A DNA stretch of 64,000 bases. It comes from Anisodus tanguticus. Its lineage: Eukaryota > Streptophyta > Magnoliopsida > Solanales > Solanaceae. The stretch is taken from positions 13,406,018 to 13,470,017 of the forward strand of contig CM067548.1 in the NCBI GenBank assembly GCA_034509755.1, given 5' to 3'. Positions 29,001-45,389 of this stretch are shown here, piece by piece. Made by a program: the position numbers and the translations under genes. Every line of letters starts with the position of its first letter. The stretch's first letter is position 1. The notes under the pieces are model-generated. The model worked only from the letters and a program-made list of their open reading frames with translations. It was not told the DNA's origin and made no database searches.

Positions 29001-32000
29001 ATTATGGCGACAAACCCACATATGGCAACAAGCCCAAATAATCAAGCAATGGAACCAAACGAGGATGATTCCCCAAACCCCATCATCACAGTTCAACACA
29101 AGTACCCACTCAAACATTCATCACAAATGTTTGATACAAACCCCAAACAAGCCCAATACTCCTAAATATTTATAACTTCTTCTACACTTCTATCGAAGTC
29201 TCGAAAAGCTAAACCGTAGCCTACCTTGGTGTCGAACAAAGTGCGCCTATAATCAAACCCCAAAGTGATAGCATTGCCCTTCATTGGCGCCTTGTGATAA
29301 TCAAAGGTTATCCACGAATATACTACTCATTAATATAAGTCTTACACAAAATAAGGGCATAACCTTTAACAAAGCAAGACTACAAATATCGACCCCGGCC
29401 CACTTCACCAAGACTCGAACATTAATACCCAAAAACCATTAATACATACTAGATAATCATATCCTTAAGTTAATTGAAAAACTAAACACATTTGAACCCC
29501 AATTGAACGATAATCAAAAAGCTCCAATTTGAAATCCTAGAAATATTCCCGAATTGAAAATAGGTTTTTATACTTAATTTAGGACTTACAACATGATAAT
29601 CTAACATAATCCACTCCTAATTCATGATATTAGTACAAATTGATCCATAAACCTCCATTAAAATCAATAACAAAGTTCTCTTAATCTCCAAATAACTTAC
29701 AATAATTTTTCCCAACTTACTAACACACTACATCACCATTAATAAACTTAGAAATATAAACTTAAGTTATAAATGAAAGAATCTCTTACCCCAAGGTTGA
29801 AATTGCTCCTAGGGTTTTGAAAATACTCCAAGGTGACGCTAGTCTCGAGGTTTTCCATTTTGGGAAAGTGAATTATGACCTAAAGAATATTATAGGACAC
29901 CTGATATAGTACTTCCGCCCGAGCGGAATAGACTCCTGCCGGAACCCGCCGAGGCGGTGTCACTTGACACCTCCCCTCTACTACGGAATAATTCATCGGA
30001 TCATGGAGCCCAACTTTTGGCCGTAATAATATCATGTTGCGTACGTGCAACTCCTTTCCCCGCGTATCAATATCATCTCAGTGTTTCCATAATCTCATAA
30101 GTATTCTTATCCTTCAAGCCCCTTAGGCCCACATCATATCCATACCACACTCAAATAAATATCACAGAACAATGAGTTTATGAATGCAAATGATCATATA
30201 AGACAAGATATCATGATACAATGAGATGCAACAAAATAAGAGATGAAATATCAAATGCTTTCAAGAATTAAATACACATACACAATCCAAGATATCATAT
30301 CGAAACCATGTGTGATAAGTAAATATATCAAGAAATTATGGCGACAAACCCACATATGGCAACAAGCCCAAATAATCAACAGTCGGAACCAGAACTAGGA
30401 AGATTCCCAAAACCCCATCATCACAGTTCAACACAAGTACCCACTCAAACATTCATCACAAATGTTTGATACAAACCCCCAAACAAGCCCAATACTCCTA
30501 AATATTTATAACTTTTTCTACACTTCTATCGAAGTCTCGAAAAGCTAAACCGTAGCCTACCTTGGTGTCGAACAGTGCGCCTATAATCGTCCCCAAGATG
30601 ATAGCATTGCCCTTCATTGGCGCCTTGTGATAATCAAAGGTTATCCACGAATATACTACTCATTAATATAAGTCTTACACAAAATAAGGGCATAACCTTT
30701 AAACAAAGCAAGACTACAAATATCGACCCCGGCCCACTTCACCAAGACTCGAACATTAATACCCAAAAACCATTAATACATACTAGATAATCATATCCTT
30801 AAGTTAATTGAAAAACTAAACACATTTGAACCCTCAATTGAACGATAATCAAAAAGCTCCAATTTGAAATCCTAGAAATATTCCCGAATTGAAAATAGGT
30901 TTTTATACTTAATTTAGGACTTACAACATGATAATCTAACATAATCCACTCCTAATTCATGATATTAGTACAAATTGATCCATAAACCTCCATTAAAATC
31001 AATAACAAAGTTCTCTTAATCTCCAAATAACTTACAATAATTTTTTCCCAACTTACTAACACACTACATCACCATTAATAAACTTAGAAATATAAACTTA
31101 AGTTATAAATGAAAGAATCTCTTACCCCAAGGTTGAAATTGCTCCTAGGGTTTTGAAAATACTCCAAGGTGACGCTAGTCTCGAGGTTTTCCATTTTGGG
31201 AAAGTGAATTATGACCTAAAGAATATTATAGGACACCGATATAGTACTTCCGAAGCGGAATCGACTCCGCCGGAACCCGCCGAGGCGGTGTCACTTGACA
31301 CCTCCCCTCTACTACGGAATAATTTGTCGGAATCATGGAGCCCAAATTTTGGCCGTAATAATATCATGTTGCAGTACGTGCAACTCCTTTCCCCCCGCAT
31401 ATCAATATCATCTCGTTGTTTCCATAATCTCATAAGTATTCTTATCCTTCAAGCCCCTTAGGCCCACATCATATCCATACCACACTCAAATAAATATCAC
31501 AGAACAATGAGTTTATGAATGCAAATGATCATATAAGACAAGATATCATGATACAATGAGATGCAACAAAATAAGAGATGAAATATCAAATGCTTTCAAG
31601 AATTAAATACACATACACAATCCAAGATATCATATCGAAACCATGTGTGATAAGTAAATATATCAAGAAATTATGGCGACAAACCCACATATGGCAACAA
31701 GCCCAAATAATCAAGAATGGAACCAAACGAGGATGATTCCCCAAACCCCATCATCACAGCTCAACACAAGTACCCACTCAAACATTCATCACAAATGTTT
31801 GATACAAACCCCCAAACAAGCCCAATACTCCTAAATATTTATAACTTTTTCTACACTTCTATCGAAGTCTCGAAAAGCTAAACCGTAGCCTACCTTGGTG
31901 TCGAACAAAGCGCCTATAATCAATCCCCAAAGTGATAGCATTGCCCTTCATTGGCGCCTTGTGATAATCAAAGGTTATCCACGAATATACTACTCATTAA

Positions 32001-35000
32001 TATAAGTCTTACACAAAATAAGGGCATAACCTTTAAACAAAGCAAGACTACAAATATCGACCCCGGCCCACTTCACCAAGACTCGAACATTAATACCCAA
32101 AAACCATTAATACATACTAGATAATCATATCCTTAAGTTAATTGAAAAACTAAACACATTTGAACCCTCAATTGAACGATAATCAAAAAGCTCCAATTTG
32201 AAATCCTAGAAATATTCCCGAATTGAAAATAGGTTTTTATACTTAATTTAGGACTTACAACATGATAATCTAACATAATCCACTCCTAATTCATGATATT
32301 AGTACAAATTGATCCATAAACCTCCATTAAAATCAATAACAGAGTTCTCTTAATCTCCAAATAACTTACAATAATTTTTTCCCAACTTACTAACACACTA
32401 CATCACCATTAATAAACTTAGAAATATAAACTTAAGTTATAAATGAAAGAATCTCTTACCCCAAGGTTGAAATTGCTCCTAGGGTTTTGAAAATACTCCA
32501 AGGTGACGCTAGTAGTCTCGAGGTTTTCCATTTTGGGAAAGTGAATTATGACCTAAAGAATATTATAGGACACCTGATATAGTACTTCCGCCCCAGCGGA
32601 ATCGACTCCGCTGGAACCCGCTGAGGCGGTGTCACTTGACACCTCCCCTCTACTACGGAATAATTCATCGTATCATGGAGCCCAAATTTTGGCTGTAATA
32701 ATATCATGTTGCAGACGTGCAACTCCTTTCCCCGCGTATCAATATCATCTCAGTGTTTCCATAATCTCATAAGTATTCTTATCCTTCAAGCCCCTTAGGC
32801 CCACATCATATCCATACCACACTCAAATAAATATCACAGAACAATGAGTTTATGAATGCAAATGATCATATAAGACAAGATATCATGATACAATGAGATG
32901 CAACAAAATAAGAGATGAAATATCAAATGCTTTCAAGAATTAAATACACATACACAATCCAAGATATCATATCGAAACCATGTGTGATAAGTAAATATAT
33001 CAAGAAATTATGGCGACAAACCCACATATGGCAACAAGCCCAAATAATCAAGCAATGGAACCGTAACGAGGATGATTCCCCAAACCCCATCATCACAGTT
33101 CAACACAAGTACCCACTCAAACATTCATCACAAATGTTTGATACAACCCCAAACAAGCCCAATACTCCTAAATATTTATAACTTCTTCTACACTTCTATC
33201 GAAGTCTCGAAAAGCTAAACCGTAGCCTACCTTGGTGTCGAACAAAAAGCGCCTATATCAATCGTGCCCCAAAGATAGCATTGCCCTTCATTGGCGCCTT
33301 GTGATAATCAAAGGTTATCCACGAATATACTACTCATTAATATAAGTCTTACACAAAATAAGGGCATAACCTTTAACAAAGCAAGACTACAAATATCGAC
33401 CCCGGCCCACTTCACCAAGACTCGAACATTAATACCCAAAAACCATTAATACATACTAGATAATCATATCCTTAAGTTAATTGAAAAACTAAACACATTT
33501 GAACCCTCAATTGAACGATAATCAAAAAGCTCCAATTTGAAATCCTAGAAATATTCCCGAATTGAAAATAGGTTTTTATACTTAATTTAGGACTTACAAC
33601 ATGATAATCTAACATAATCCACTCCTAATTCATGATATTAGTACAAATTGATCCATAAACCTCCATTAAAATCAATAACAAAGTTCTCTTAATCTCCAAA
33701 TAACTTACAATAATTTTTTCCCAACTTACTAACACACTACATCACCATTAATAAACTTAGATAATATAAACTTAAGTTATAAATGAAAGAATCTCTTACC
33801 CCAAGGTTGAAATTGCTCCTAGTGTTTTGAAAATACTCCAAGGTCACGGTAGTCTCGAGTTTTTCCATTTTGGGAATGTGAATTATGACCTAAAGAATAT
33901 TATAGGACATCTGATATAGTACTTCCGCCCAGCGGAATCGACTCCGCCGGAACCCGCCGAGGCGGTGTCACTTGACACCTCCCCTCTACTACGAATAATT
34001 CATCGATCATGGAGCCCAAATTTTGGCCGTAATAATATCATGTTGCGTACGTGCAACTCCTTTCCCCGCGTATCAATATCATCTCGTTGTTTCCATAATC
34101 TCATAAGTATTCTTATCCTTCAAGCCCGTTAGGGCCACATCATATCCATACCACACTCAAATAAATATCACAGAACAATGAGTTTATGAATGCAAATGAC
34201 CATATAAGACAAGATATCCTCATACAATGAGATGCAACAAAATAAGAGATGAAATATCAAATGCTTTCAAGAATTAAATACACATACACAATCCAAGATA
34301 TCATATCGAAACCATGTGTGATAAGTAAATATATCAAGAAATTATGGCGACAAACCCACATATGGCAACAAGCCCAAATAATCAGCAGTCGGAACCAGAA
34401 CGAGGATGATTCCCCAAACCCCATCATCACAGTTCAACACAAGTACCCACTCAAACATTCATCACAAATGTTTGATACAAACCCCCAAACAAGCCCAATA
34501 CTCCTAAATATTTATAACTTTTTCTACACTTCTATCGAAGTCTCGAAAAGCTAAACCGTAGCCTACCTTGGTGTCGAACAAAGCGCCTATAATCGTGCCC
34601 CAAAGATAGCATTGCCCTTCATTGGCGCCTTGTGATAATCAAAGGTTATCCACGAATATACTACTCATTAATATAAGTCTTACACAAAATAAGGGCATAA
34701 CCTTTAACAAAGCAAGACTACAAATATCGACCCCGGCCCACTTCACCAAGACTCGAACATTAATACCCAAAAACCATTAATACATACTAGATAATCATAT
34801 CCTTAAGTTAATTGAAAAACTAAACACATTTGAACCCTCAATTGAACGATAATCAAAAAGCTCCAATTTGAAATCCTAGAAATATTCCCGAATTGAAAAT
34901 AGGTTTTTATACTTAATTTAGGACTTACAACATGATAATCTAACATAATCCACTCCTAATTCATGATATTAGTACAAATTGATCCATAAACCTCCATTAA

Positions 35001-36011
35001 AATCAATAACAAAGTTCTCTTAATCTCCAAATAACTTACAATAATTTTTCCCAACTTACTAACACACTACATCACCATTAATAAACTTAGAAATATAAAC
35101 TTAAGTTATAAATGAAAGAATCTCTTACCCCAAGGTTGAAATTGCTCCTAGGGTTTTGAAAATACTCCAAGGTGACGCTAGTCTCGAGGTTTTCCATTTT
35201 GGGAAAGTGAATTATGACCTAAAGAATATTATAGGACACCCGATATAGTACTTCCGCCCCCCACGGAATCGACTCCGCCGGAACCCGCCGAGGCGGTGTC
35301 ACTTGACACCTCCCCTCTACTACGGAATAATTCATCGGATCATGGAGCCCAACTTTTGGCCGTAATAATATCATGTTGCGTACGTGCAACTCCTTTCCCC
35401 GCGTATCAATATCATCTCGTTGTTTCCATAATCTCATAAGTATTCTTATCCTTCAAGCCCCTTAGGCCCACATCATATCCATACCACACTCAAATAAATA
35501 TCACAGAACAATGAGTTTATGAATGCAAATGACCATATAAGACAAGATATCATGATACAATGAGATGCAACAAAATAAGAGATGAAATATCAAATGCTTT
35601 CAAGAATTAAATACACATACACAATCTAAGATATCATATCGAAACCATGTGTGATAAGTAAATATATCAAGAAATTATGGCGACAAACCCACATATGGCA
35701 ACAAGCCCAAATAATCAAGTAGTGGAACCAAACGAGGATGATTCCCCAAACCCCATCATCACAGCTTCAACACAAGTACCCACTCAAACATTCATCACAA
35801 ATGTTTGATACAAACCCCCAAACAAGCCCAATACTCCTAAATATTTATAACTTCTTCTGCACTTCTATCGAAGTCTCGAAAAGCTAAACCGTAGCCTACC
35901 TTGGTGTCGAACAGGTGCGCCTATAATCGTGCCCCAAAGATAGCATTGCCCTTCATTGGCGCCTTGTGATAATCAAAGGTTATCCACGAATATACTACTC
36001 ATTAATATAAG

Positions 36012-39000
36012 TCTTACACAAAATAAGGGCATAACCTTTAACAAAGCAAGACTACAAATATCGACCCCGGCCCACTTCACCAAGACTCGAACATTAATAC
36101 CCAAAAACCATTAATACATACTAGATAATCATATCCTTAAGTTAATTGAAAAACTAAACACATTTGAACCCTCAATTGAACGATAATCAAAAAGCTCCAA
36201 TTTGAAATCCTAGAAATATTCCCGAATTGAAAATAGGTTTTTATACTTAATTTAGGACTTACAACATGATAATCTAACATAATCCACTCCTAATTCATGA
36301 TATTAGTACAAATTGATCCATAAACCTCCATTAAAATCAATAACAAAGTTCTCTTAATCTCCAAATAACTTACAATAATTTTTTCCCAACTTACTAACAC
36401 ACTACATCACCATTAATAAACTTAGAAATATAAACTTAAGTTATAAATGAAAGAATCTCTTACCCCAAGGTTGAAATTGCTCCTAGGGTTTTGAAAATAC
36501 TCCAAGGTGACGCTAGTCTCGAGGTTTTCCATTTTGGGAAAGAGAATTATGACCTAAAGAATATTATAGGACACCTGATATAGTACTTCCGCCCCAATGC
36601 GGAATCGACTCCGCTGAACCCGCCGAGGCGGTGTCACTTGACACCTCCCCTCTACTACTACGGAATAATTTGTCGAATCATGGAGCCCAACTTTTGGCCG
36701 TAATAATATCATGTTGCAAACGTGCAACTCCTTTCCCCGCGTATCAATATCATCATCTCTTTCCATAATCTCATAAGTATTCTTATCCTTCAAGCCCCTT
36801 AGGCCCACATCATATCCATACCACACTCAAATAAATATCACAGAACAATGAGTTTATGAATGCAAATGACCATATAAGACAAGATATCATGATACAATGA
36901 GATGCAACAAAATAAGAGATGAAATATCAAATGCTTTCAAGAATTAAATACACATACACAATCCAAGATATCATATCGAAACCATGTGTGATAAGTAAAT
37001 ATATCAAGAAATTATGGCGACAAGCCCACATATGGCAACAAGCCCAAATAATCAAGCAATCGGAACCAAAGACGAGGATGATTCCCCAAACCCCATCATC
37101 ACAGTTCAACACAAGTACCCACTCAAACATTCATCACAAATGTTTGATACAGACCCCCAAACAAGCCCAATACTCCTAAATATTTATAACTTCTTCTACA
37201 CTTCTATCGAAGTCTCGAAAAGCTAAACCGTAGCCTACCTTGGTGTCGAACAAAGTGTGCGCCTATAATCGTGCCCCAAAGTGATAGCATTGCCCTTCAT
37301 TGGCGCCTTGTGATAATCAAAGGTTATCCACGAATATACTACTCATTAATATAAGTCTTACACAAAATAAGGGCATAACCTTTAACAAAGCAAGACTACA
37401 AATATCGACCCCGGCCCACTTCACCAAGACTCGAACATTAATACCCAAAAACCATTAATACATACTAGATAATCATATCCTTAAGTTAATTGAAAAACTA
37501 AACACATTTGAACCCTCAATTGAACGATAATCAAAAAGCTCCAATTTGAAATCCTAGAAATATTCCCGAATTGAAAATAGGTTTTTATACTTAATTTAGG
37601 ACTTACAACATGATAATCTAACATAATCCACTCCTAATTCATGATATTAGTACAAATTGATCCATAAACCTCCATTAAAATCAATAACAAAGTTTCTCTT
37701 AATCTCCAAATAACTTACAATAATTTTTTCCCAACTTACTAACACACTACATCACCATTAATAAACTTAGAAATATAAACTTAAGTTATAAATGAAAGAA
37801 TCTCTTACCCCAAGGTTGAAATTGCTCCTAGGGTTTTGAAAATACTCCAAGGTGACGCTAGTCTCGAGGTTTTCCATTTTGGGAAAGTGAATTATGACCT
37901 AAAGAATATTATAGGACACCTGATATAGTACTTCCGCCCCAGCGGAATCGACTCCGCTGGAACCCGCTGAGGCGGTGACACTTGACACCTCCCCTCTACT
38001 ACGGAATAATTCATCGGATCATGGAGCCCAACTTTTGTCCGTAATAATATCATGTTGCGTACGTGCAACTCCTTTCCCCGCGTATCAATATCATCTCAGT
38101 GTTTCCATAATCTCATAAGTATTCTTATCCTTCAAGCCCCTTAGGCCCACATCATATCCATACCACACTCAAATAAATATCACAGAACAATGAGTTTATG
38201 AATGCAAATGACCATATAAGGCAAGATATCATGATACAATGAGATGCAACAAAATAAGAGATGAAATATCAAATGCTTTCAAGAATTAAATACACATACA
38301 CAATCCAAGATATCATATCGAAACCATGTGTGATAAGTAAATATATCAAGAAATTATGGCGACAAGCCCACATATGGCAACAAGCCCAAATAATCAAGAG
38401 TCGGAACCAAAGACGAGGTTGATTCCCCAAACCCCATCATCACAGCTTCAACACAAGTACCCACTCAAACATTCATCACAAATGTTTGATACAAACCCCC
38501 AAACAAGCCCAATACTCCTAAATATTTATAACTTCTTCTGCACTTCTATCGAAGTCTCGAAAAGCTAAACCGTAGCCTACCTTGGTGTCGAACAGGTGCG
38601 CCTATAATCAGTCCCGTGATAGCATTGCCCTTCATTGGCGCCTTGTGATAATCAAAGGTTATCCACGAATATACTACTCATTAATATAAGTCTTACACAA
38701 AATAAGGGCATAACCTTTAACAAAGCAAGACTACAAATATCGACCCCGGCCCACTTCACCAAGACTCGAACATTAATACCCAAAAACCATTAATACATAC
38801 TAGATAATCATATCCTTAAGTTAATTGAAAAACTAAACACATTTGAACCCTCAATTGAACGATAATCAAAAAGCTCCAATTTGAAATCCTAGAAATATTC
38901 CCGAATTGAAAATAGGTTTTTATACTTAATTTAGGACTTACAACATGATAATCTAACATAATCCACTCCTAATTCATGATATTAGTACAAATTGATCCAT

Positions 39001-42000
39001 AAACCTCCATTAAAATCAATAACAAAGTTCTCTTAATCTCCAAATAACTTACAATAATTTTTTCCCAACTTACTAACACACTACATCACCATTAATAAAC
39101 TTAGAAATATAAACTTAAGTTATAAATGAAAGAATCTCTTACCCCAAGGTTGAAATTGCTCCTAGGGTTTTGAAAATACTCCAAGGTGACGCTAGTCTCG
39201 AGGTTTTCCATTTTGGGAAAGAGAATTATGACCTAAAGAATATTATAGGACACCCGATATATATACTTCCGCCCCCAAATGGAATCGACTCCGCCGGAAC
39301 CCGCCGAGGCGGTGTCACTTGACACCTCCCCTCTACTACGGAATAATTCATCGGATCATGGAGCCCAACTTTTGGCCGTAATAATATCATGTTGCGTACG
39401 TGCAACTCCTTTCCCCGCGTATCAATATCATCTCGTTGTTTCCATAATCTCATAAGTATTCTTATCCTTCAAGCCCCTTAGGCCCACATCATATCCATAC
39501 CACACTCAAATAAATATCACAGAACAATGAGTTTATGAATGCAAATGACCATATAAGGCAAGATATCATGATACAATGAGATGCAACAAAATAAGAGATG
39601 AATTATCAAATGCTTTCAAGAATTAAATACACACACACAATCCAAGATATCATATCGAAACCATGTGTGATAAGTAAATATATCAAGAAATTATGGCGAC
39701 AAGCCCACATATGGCAACAAGCCCAAATAATCAAGCAATCGGAACCAAAGACGAGGATTGATTCCCCAAACCCCATCATCACAGCTTCAACACAAGTACC
39801 CACTCAAACATTCATCACAAATGTTTGATACAAACCCCCAAACAAGCCCAATACTCCTAAATATTTATAACTTCTTCTACACTTCTATCGAAGTCTCGAA
39901 AAGCTAAACCGTAGCCTACCTTGGTGTCGAACAAAGTGCGCCTATAATCGTGCCCCAAAGTGATAGCATTGCCCTTCATTGGCGCCTTGTGATAATCAAA
40001 GGTTATCCACGAATATACTACTCATTAATATAAGTCTTACACAAAATAAGGGCATAACCTTTAACAAAGCAAGACTACAAATATCGACCCCGGCCCACTT
40101 CACCAAGACTCGAACATTAATACCCAAAAACCATTAATACATACTAGATAATCATATCCTTAAGTTAATTGAAAAACTAAACACATTTGAACCCTCAATT
40201 GAACGATAATCAAAAAGCTCCAATTTGAAATCCTAGAAATATTCCCGAATTGAAAATAGGTTTTTATACTTAATTTAGGACTTACAACATGATAATCTAA
40301 CATAATCCACTCCTAATTCATGATATTAGTACAAATTGATCCATAAACCTCCATTAAAATCAATAACAAAGTTCTCTTAATCTCCAAATAACTTACAATA
40401 ATTTTTTCCCAACTTACTAACACACTACATCACCATTAATAAACTTAGAAATATAAACTTAAGTTATAAATGAAAGAATCTCTTACCCCAAGGTTGAAAT
40501 TGCTCCTAGGGTTTTGAAAATACTCCAAGGTGACGCTAGTCTCGAGGTTTTCCATTTTGGGAAAGAGAATTATGACCTAAAGAATATTATAGGACATCTG
40601 ATATAGTACTTCCGCCCCAAATCGGAATCGACTCCGCCGGAACCCGCCGAGGCGGTGTCACTTGACACCTCCCCTCTACTACGGAATAATTCATCGGATC
40701 ATGGAGCCCAACTTTTGGCCGTAATAATATCATGTTGCAAACACGTGCAACTCCTTTCCCCGCGTATCAATATCATCTCGTTGTTTCCATAATCTCATAA
40801 GTATTCTTATCCTTCAAGCCCTTAGGCCCACATCATATCCATACCACACTCAAATAAATATCACAGAACAATGAGTTTATGAAAGCAAATGACCATATAA
40901 GGCAAGATATCATGATACAATGAGATGCAACAAAATAAGAGATGAAATATCAAATGCTTTCAAGAATTAAACACACATACACAATCCAGGATATCATATC
41001 GAAACAATGTGTGATAAGTAAATATATCAAGAAATTATGGCGACAAGCCCACATATGGCAACAAGCCCAAATAATCGCAGCAGTCGGAACCAAACGAGGT
41101 TGATTCCCCAAACCCCATCATCACAGCTTCAACACAAGTACCCACTCAAACATTCATCACAAATGTTTGATACAAACCCCCAAACAAGCCCAATACTCCT
41201 AAATATTTATAACTTCTTCTACACTTCTATCGAAGTCTCGAAAAGCTAAACCGTAGCCTACCTTGGTGTCGAACAGTGCGCCTATAATCGTGCCCCCAAG
41301 ATAGCATTGCCCTTCATTGGCGCCTTGTGATAATCAAAGGTTATCCACGAATATACTACTCATTAATATAAGTCTTACACAAAATAAGGGCATAACCTTT
41401 AACAAAGCAAGACTACAAATATCGACCCCGGCCCACTTCACCAAGACTCGAACATTAATACCCAAAAACCATTAATACATACTAGATAATCATATCCTTA
41501 AGTTAATTGAAAAACTAAACACATTTGAACCCTCAATTGAACGATAATCAAAAAGCTCCAATTTGAAATCCTAGAAATATTCCCGAATTGAAAATAGGTT
41601 TTTATACTTAATTTAGGACTTACAACATGATAATCTAACATAATCCACTCCTAATTCATGATATTAGTACAAATTGATCCATAAACCTCCATTAAAATCA
41701 ATAACAGAGTTCTCTTAATCTCCAAATAACTTACAATAAATGTTTTCCCAACATACTAACACACTACATCACCATTAATAAACTTAGAAATATAAACTTA
41801 AGTTATAAATGAAAGAATCTCTTACCCCAAGGTTGAAATTGCTCCTAGGGTTTTGAAAATACTCCAAGGTGACGCTAGTCTCGAGGTTTTCCATTTTGGG
41901 AAAGAATTATGACCTAAAGAATATTATAGGACACCTGATATAGTACTTCTGCCCTAATGGAATCGACTCCGCTGGAACCCGCTGAGGCGGTGTCACTTGA

Positions 42001-45000
42001 CACCTCCCCTCTACTACGGAATAATTCATCGGATCATGGAGCCCAGCTTTTGGCCGTAATAATATCATGTTGCAGACGTGCAACTCCTTTCCCCGCGTAT
42101 CAATATCATCTCAGTGTTTCCATAATCTCATAAGTATTCTTATCCTTCAAGCCCCTTAGGCCCACATCATATCCATACCACACTCAAATAAATATCACAG
42201 AACAATGTGTTTATGAATGCAAATGACCATATAAGGCAAGATATCATGATACAATGACATGCAACAAAATAAGAGATGTAATATCAAACGCTTTGAAGAA
42301 TTAAATACACATACACAATCCAAGATATCATATCGAAACCATGTGTGATAAGTAAATATATCAAGAAATTATGGCGACAAGCCCACATATGGCAATAAGC
42401 CCAAATAATCAAGCAAGTCGAACCAAAGACGAGGTGATTCCCCAAACCCCATCATCACAGATCAACACCAAGTACCCACTCAAACATTCATCACAAATGT
42501 TTGATACAAACCCCCAAACAAGCCCAATACTCCTAAATATTTATAACTTCTTCTCGCACTTCTATCGAAGTCTCGAAAAGCTAAACCGTAGCCTACCTTG
42601 GTGTCGAACAGTGTGTGCCTATAATCGTGCCCCAAAGTGATAGCATTGCCCTTCATTGGCGCCTTGTGATAATCAAAGGTTATCCACGAATATACTACTC
42701 ATTAATATAAGTCTTACACAAAATAAGGGCATAACCTTTAACAAAGCAAGACTACAAATATCGACCCCGGCCCACTTTCACCAAGACTCGAACATTAATA
42801 CCCAAAAACCATTAATACATACTAGATAATCATATCCTTAAGTTAATTGAAAAACTAAACACATTTGAACCCTCAATTGAACGATAATCAAAAAGCTCCA
42901 ATTTGAAATCCTAGAAATATTCCCGAATTGAAAATAGGTTTTTATACTTAATTTAGGACTTACAACATGATAATCTAACATAATCCACTCCTAATTCATG
43001 ATATTAGTACAAATTGATCCATAAACCTCCATTAAAATCAATAACAAAGTTCTCTTAATCTCCAAATAACTTACAATAATTTTTTCCCAACTTACTAACA
43101 CACTACATCACCATTAATAAACTTAGAAATATAAACTTAAGTTATAAATGAAAGAATCTCTTACCCCAAGGTTGAAATTGCTCCTAGGGTTTTGAAAATA
43201 CTCCAAGGTGACGCTAGTCTCGAGGTTTTCCATTTTGGGAAAGAGAATTATGACCTAAAGAATATTATAGGACACCCGATAGTACTTCCGCCCCAGCGGA
43301 ATCGACTCCGCTGGAACCCGCTGAGGCGGTGTCACTTGACACCTCCCCTCTACTACGGAATAATTCATCGGATCATGGAGCCCAACTTTTGGCTGTAATA
43401 ATATCATGTTGCAAACGTACGTGCAACTCCTTTCCCCGCGTATCAATATCATCTCGTTGTTTCCATAATCTCATAAGTATTCTTATCCTTCAAGCCCCTT
43501 AGGCCCACATCATATCCATACCACACTCAAATAAATATCACAGAACAATGAGTTTATGAATGCAAATGACCATATAAGGCAAGATATCATGATACAATGA
43601 GATGCAACAAAATAAGAGATGAAATATCAAATGCTTTCAAGAATTAAATACACATACACAATCCAAGATATCATATCGAAACCATGTGTGATAAGTAAAT
43701 ATATCAAGAAATTATGGCGACAAAGCCCACATATGGCAACAAGCCCAAATAATCAAGTAGTCGAACCAAAGACGAGGTTGATTCCCCAAACCCCATCATC
43801 ACAGATCAACACCAAGTACACCACTCAAACATTCATCACAAATGTTTGATACAAACCCCAAACAAGCCCAATACTCCTAAATATTTATAACTTCTTCTGC
43901 ACTTCTATCGAAGTCTCGAAAAGCTAAACCGTAGCCTACCTTGGTGTCGAACAGGTGCGCCTATAATCAGGCCCCAAAGATAGCATTGCCCTTCATTGGC
44001 GCCTTGTGATAATCAAAGGTTATCCACGAATATACTACTCATTAATATAAGTCTTACACAAAATAAGGACATAACCTTTAACAAAGCAAGACTACAAATA
44101 TCGACACCCGACCAACTTCACCAAGACTCGAACATTAATACCCAAAAACCATTAATACATACTAGATAATCATATCCTTAAGTTAATTGAAAAACTAAAC
44201 ACATTTGAACCCTCAATTGAACGATAATCAAAAAGCTCCAATTTGAAATCCTAGAAATATTCCCGAATTGAAAATAGGTTTTTATACTTAATTTAGGACT
44301 TACAACATGATAATCTAACATAATCCACTCCTAATTCATGATATTAGTACAAATTGATCCATAAACCTCCATTAAAATCAATAACAAAGTTCTCTTAATC
44401 TCCAAATAACTTACAATATTTTTTTCCCAACTTACTAACACACTACATCACCATTAATAAACTTAGAAATATAAACTTAAGTTATAAATGAAAGAATCTC
44501 TTACCCCAAGGTTGAAATTGCTCCTAGGGTTTTGAAAATACTCCAAGGTGACGCTAGTCTCGAGGTTTTCCATTTTGGGAAAGAGAATTATGACCTAAAG
44601 AATATTATAGGACACCTGATATAGTACTTCCGCCCCAGCGGAATCGACTCCGCTGGAACCCGCTGAGGCGGTGTCACTTGACACCTCCCCTCTACTACGG
44701 AATAATTCATCGGATCATGGAGCCCAACTTTTGGCTGTAATAATATCATGTTGCAGACGTGCAACTCCTTTCCCCGCGTATCAATATCATCTCAGTGTTT
44801 CCATAATCTCATAAGTATTCTTATCCTTCAAGCCCCTTAGGCCCACATCATATCCATACCACACTCAAATAAATATCACAGAACAATGAGTTTATGAATG
44901 CAAATGACCATATAAGGCAAGATATCATGATACAATGAGATGCAACAAAATAAGAGATGAAATATCAAATGCTTTCAAGAATTAAATACACATACACAAT

Positions 45001-45389
45001 CCAAGATATCATATCGAAACCATGTGTGATAAGTAAATATATCAAGAAATTATGGCGACAAGCCCACATATGGCAACAAGCCCAAATAATCAGCAGTCGG
45101 AACCAAAGACGAGGTTGATTCCCAAACCCCATCATCACAGATCAACACCCGGTACCCACTCAAACATTCATCACAAATGTTTGATACAAACCCCCAAACA
45201 AGCCCAATACTCCTAAATATTTATAACTTCTTCTCTACACTTCTATCGAAGTCTCGAAAAGCTAAACCGTAGCCTACCTTGGTGTCGAACAGGTGCGCCT
45301 ATAATCGTGCCCCAAAGATAGCATTGCCCTTCATTGGTGCCTTGTGATAATCAAAGGTTATCCACGAATATACTACTCATTAATATAAG
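36012..45389. repeat. Block A to B transition, units 28-34
   Basis: These seven units keep the block A backbone but change to 'gcgacaagccc' from unit 28 and 'gaccatataaggc' from unit 29. Block B features then arrive one by one: 'ataaggacat' at the start of unit 34 and 'ggtgcc' in place of 'ggcgcc' at its end (45337). Unit 35 reverts to 'ggcgcc' (about 46670), so the change of subfamily is a mosaic rather than one breakpoint. Confidence 0.85.

Larger units (their letters stand above)
2669..36011. repeat. Block A core, units 3-27
   Basis: Twenty-five units sharing 'tcttacac', 'aatctaac', 'ccactcctaattc', 'gataagtaaa', 'gaattaaata', 'attatgacc', 'gtgtcgaac' and 'gcgacaaaccc'. Single-site variants are scattered rather than grouped: 'aaaattaggg' in units 3, 4, 8, 10 and 13; 'gaaatttctcc' in 4, 6, 9, 10 and 12; 'ctgaattg' in 8, 10, 11, 12 and 20. 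Such mosaics are expected from unequal crossing-over and gene conversion. I found no regular multi-unit periodicity here. Confidence 0.9.
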
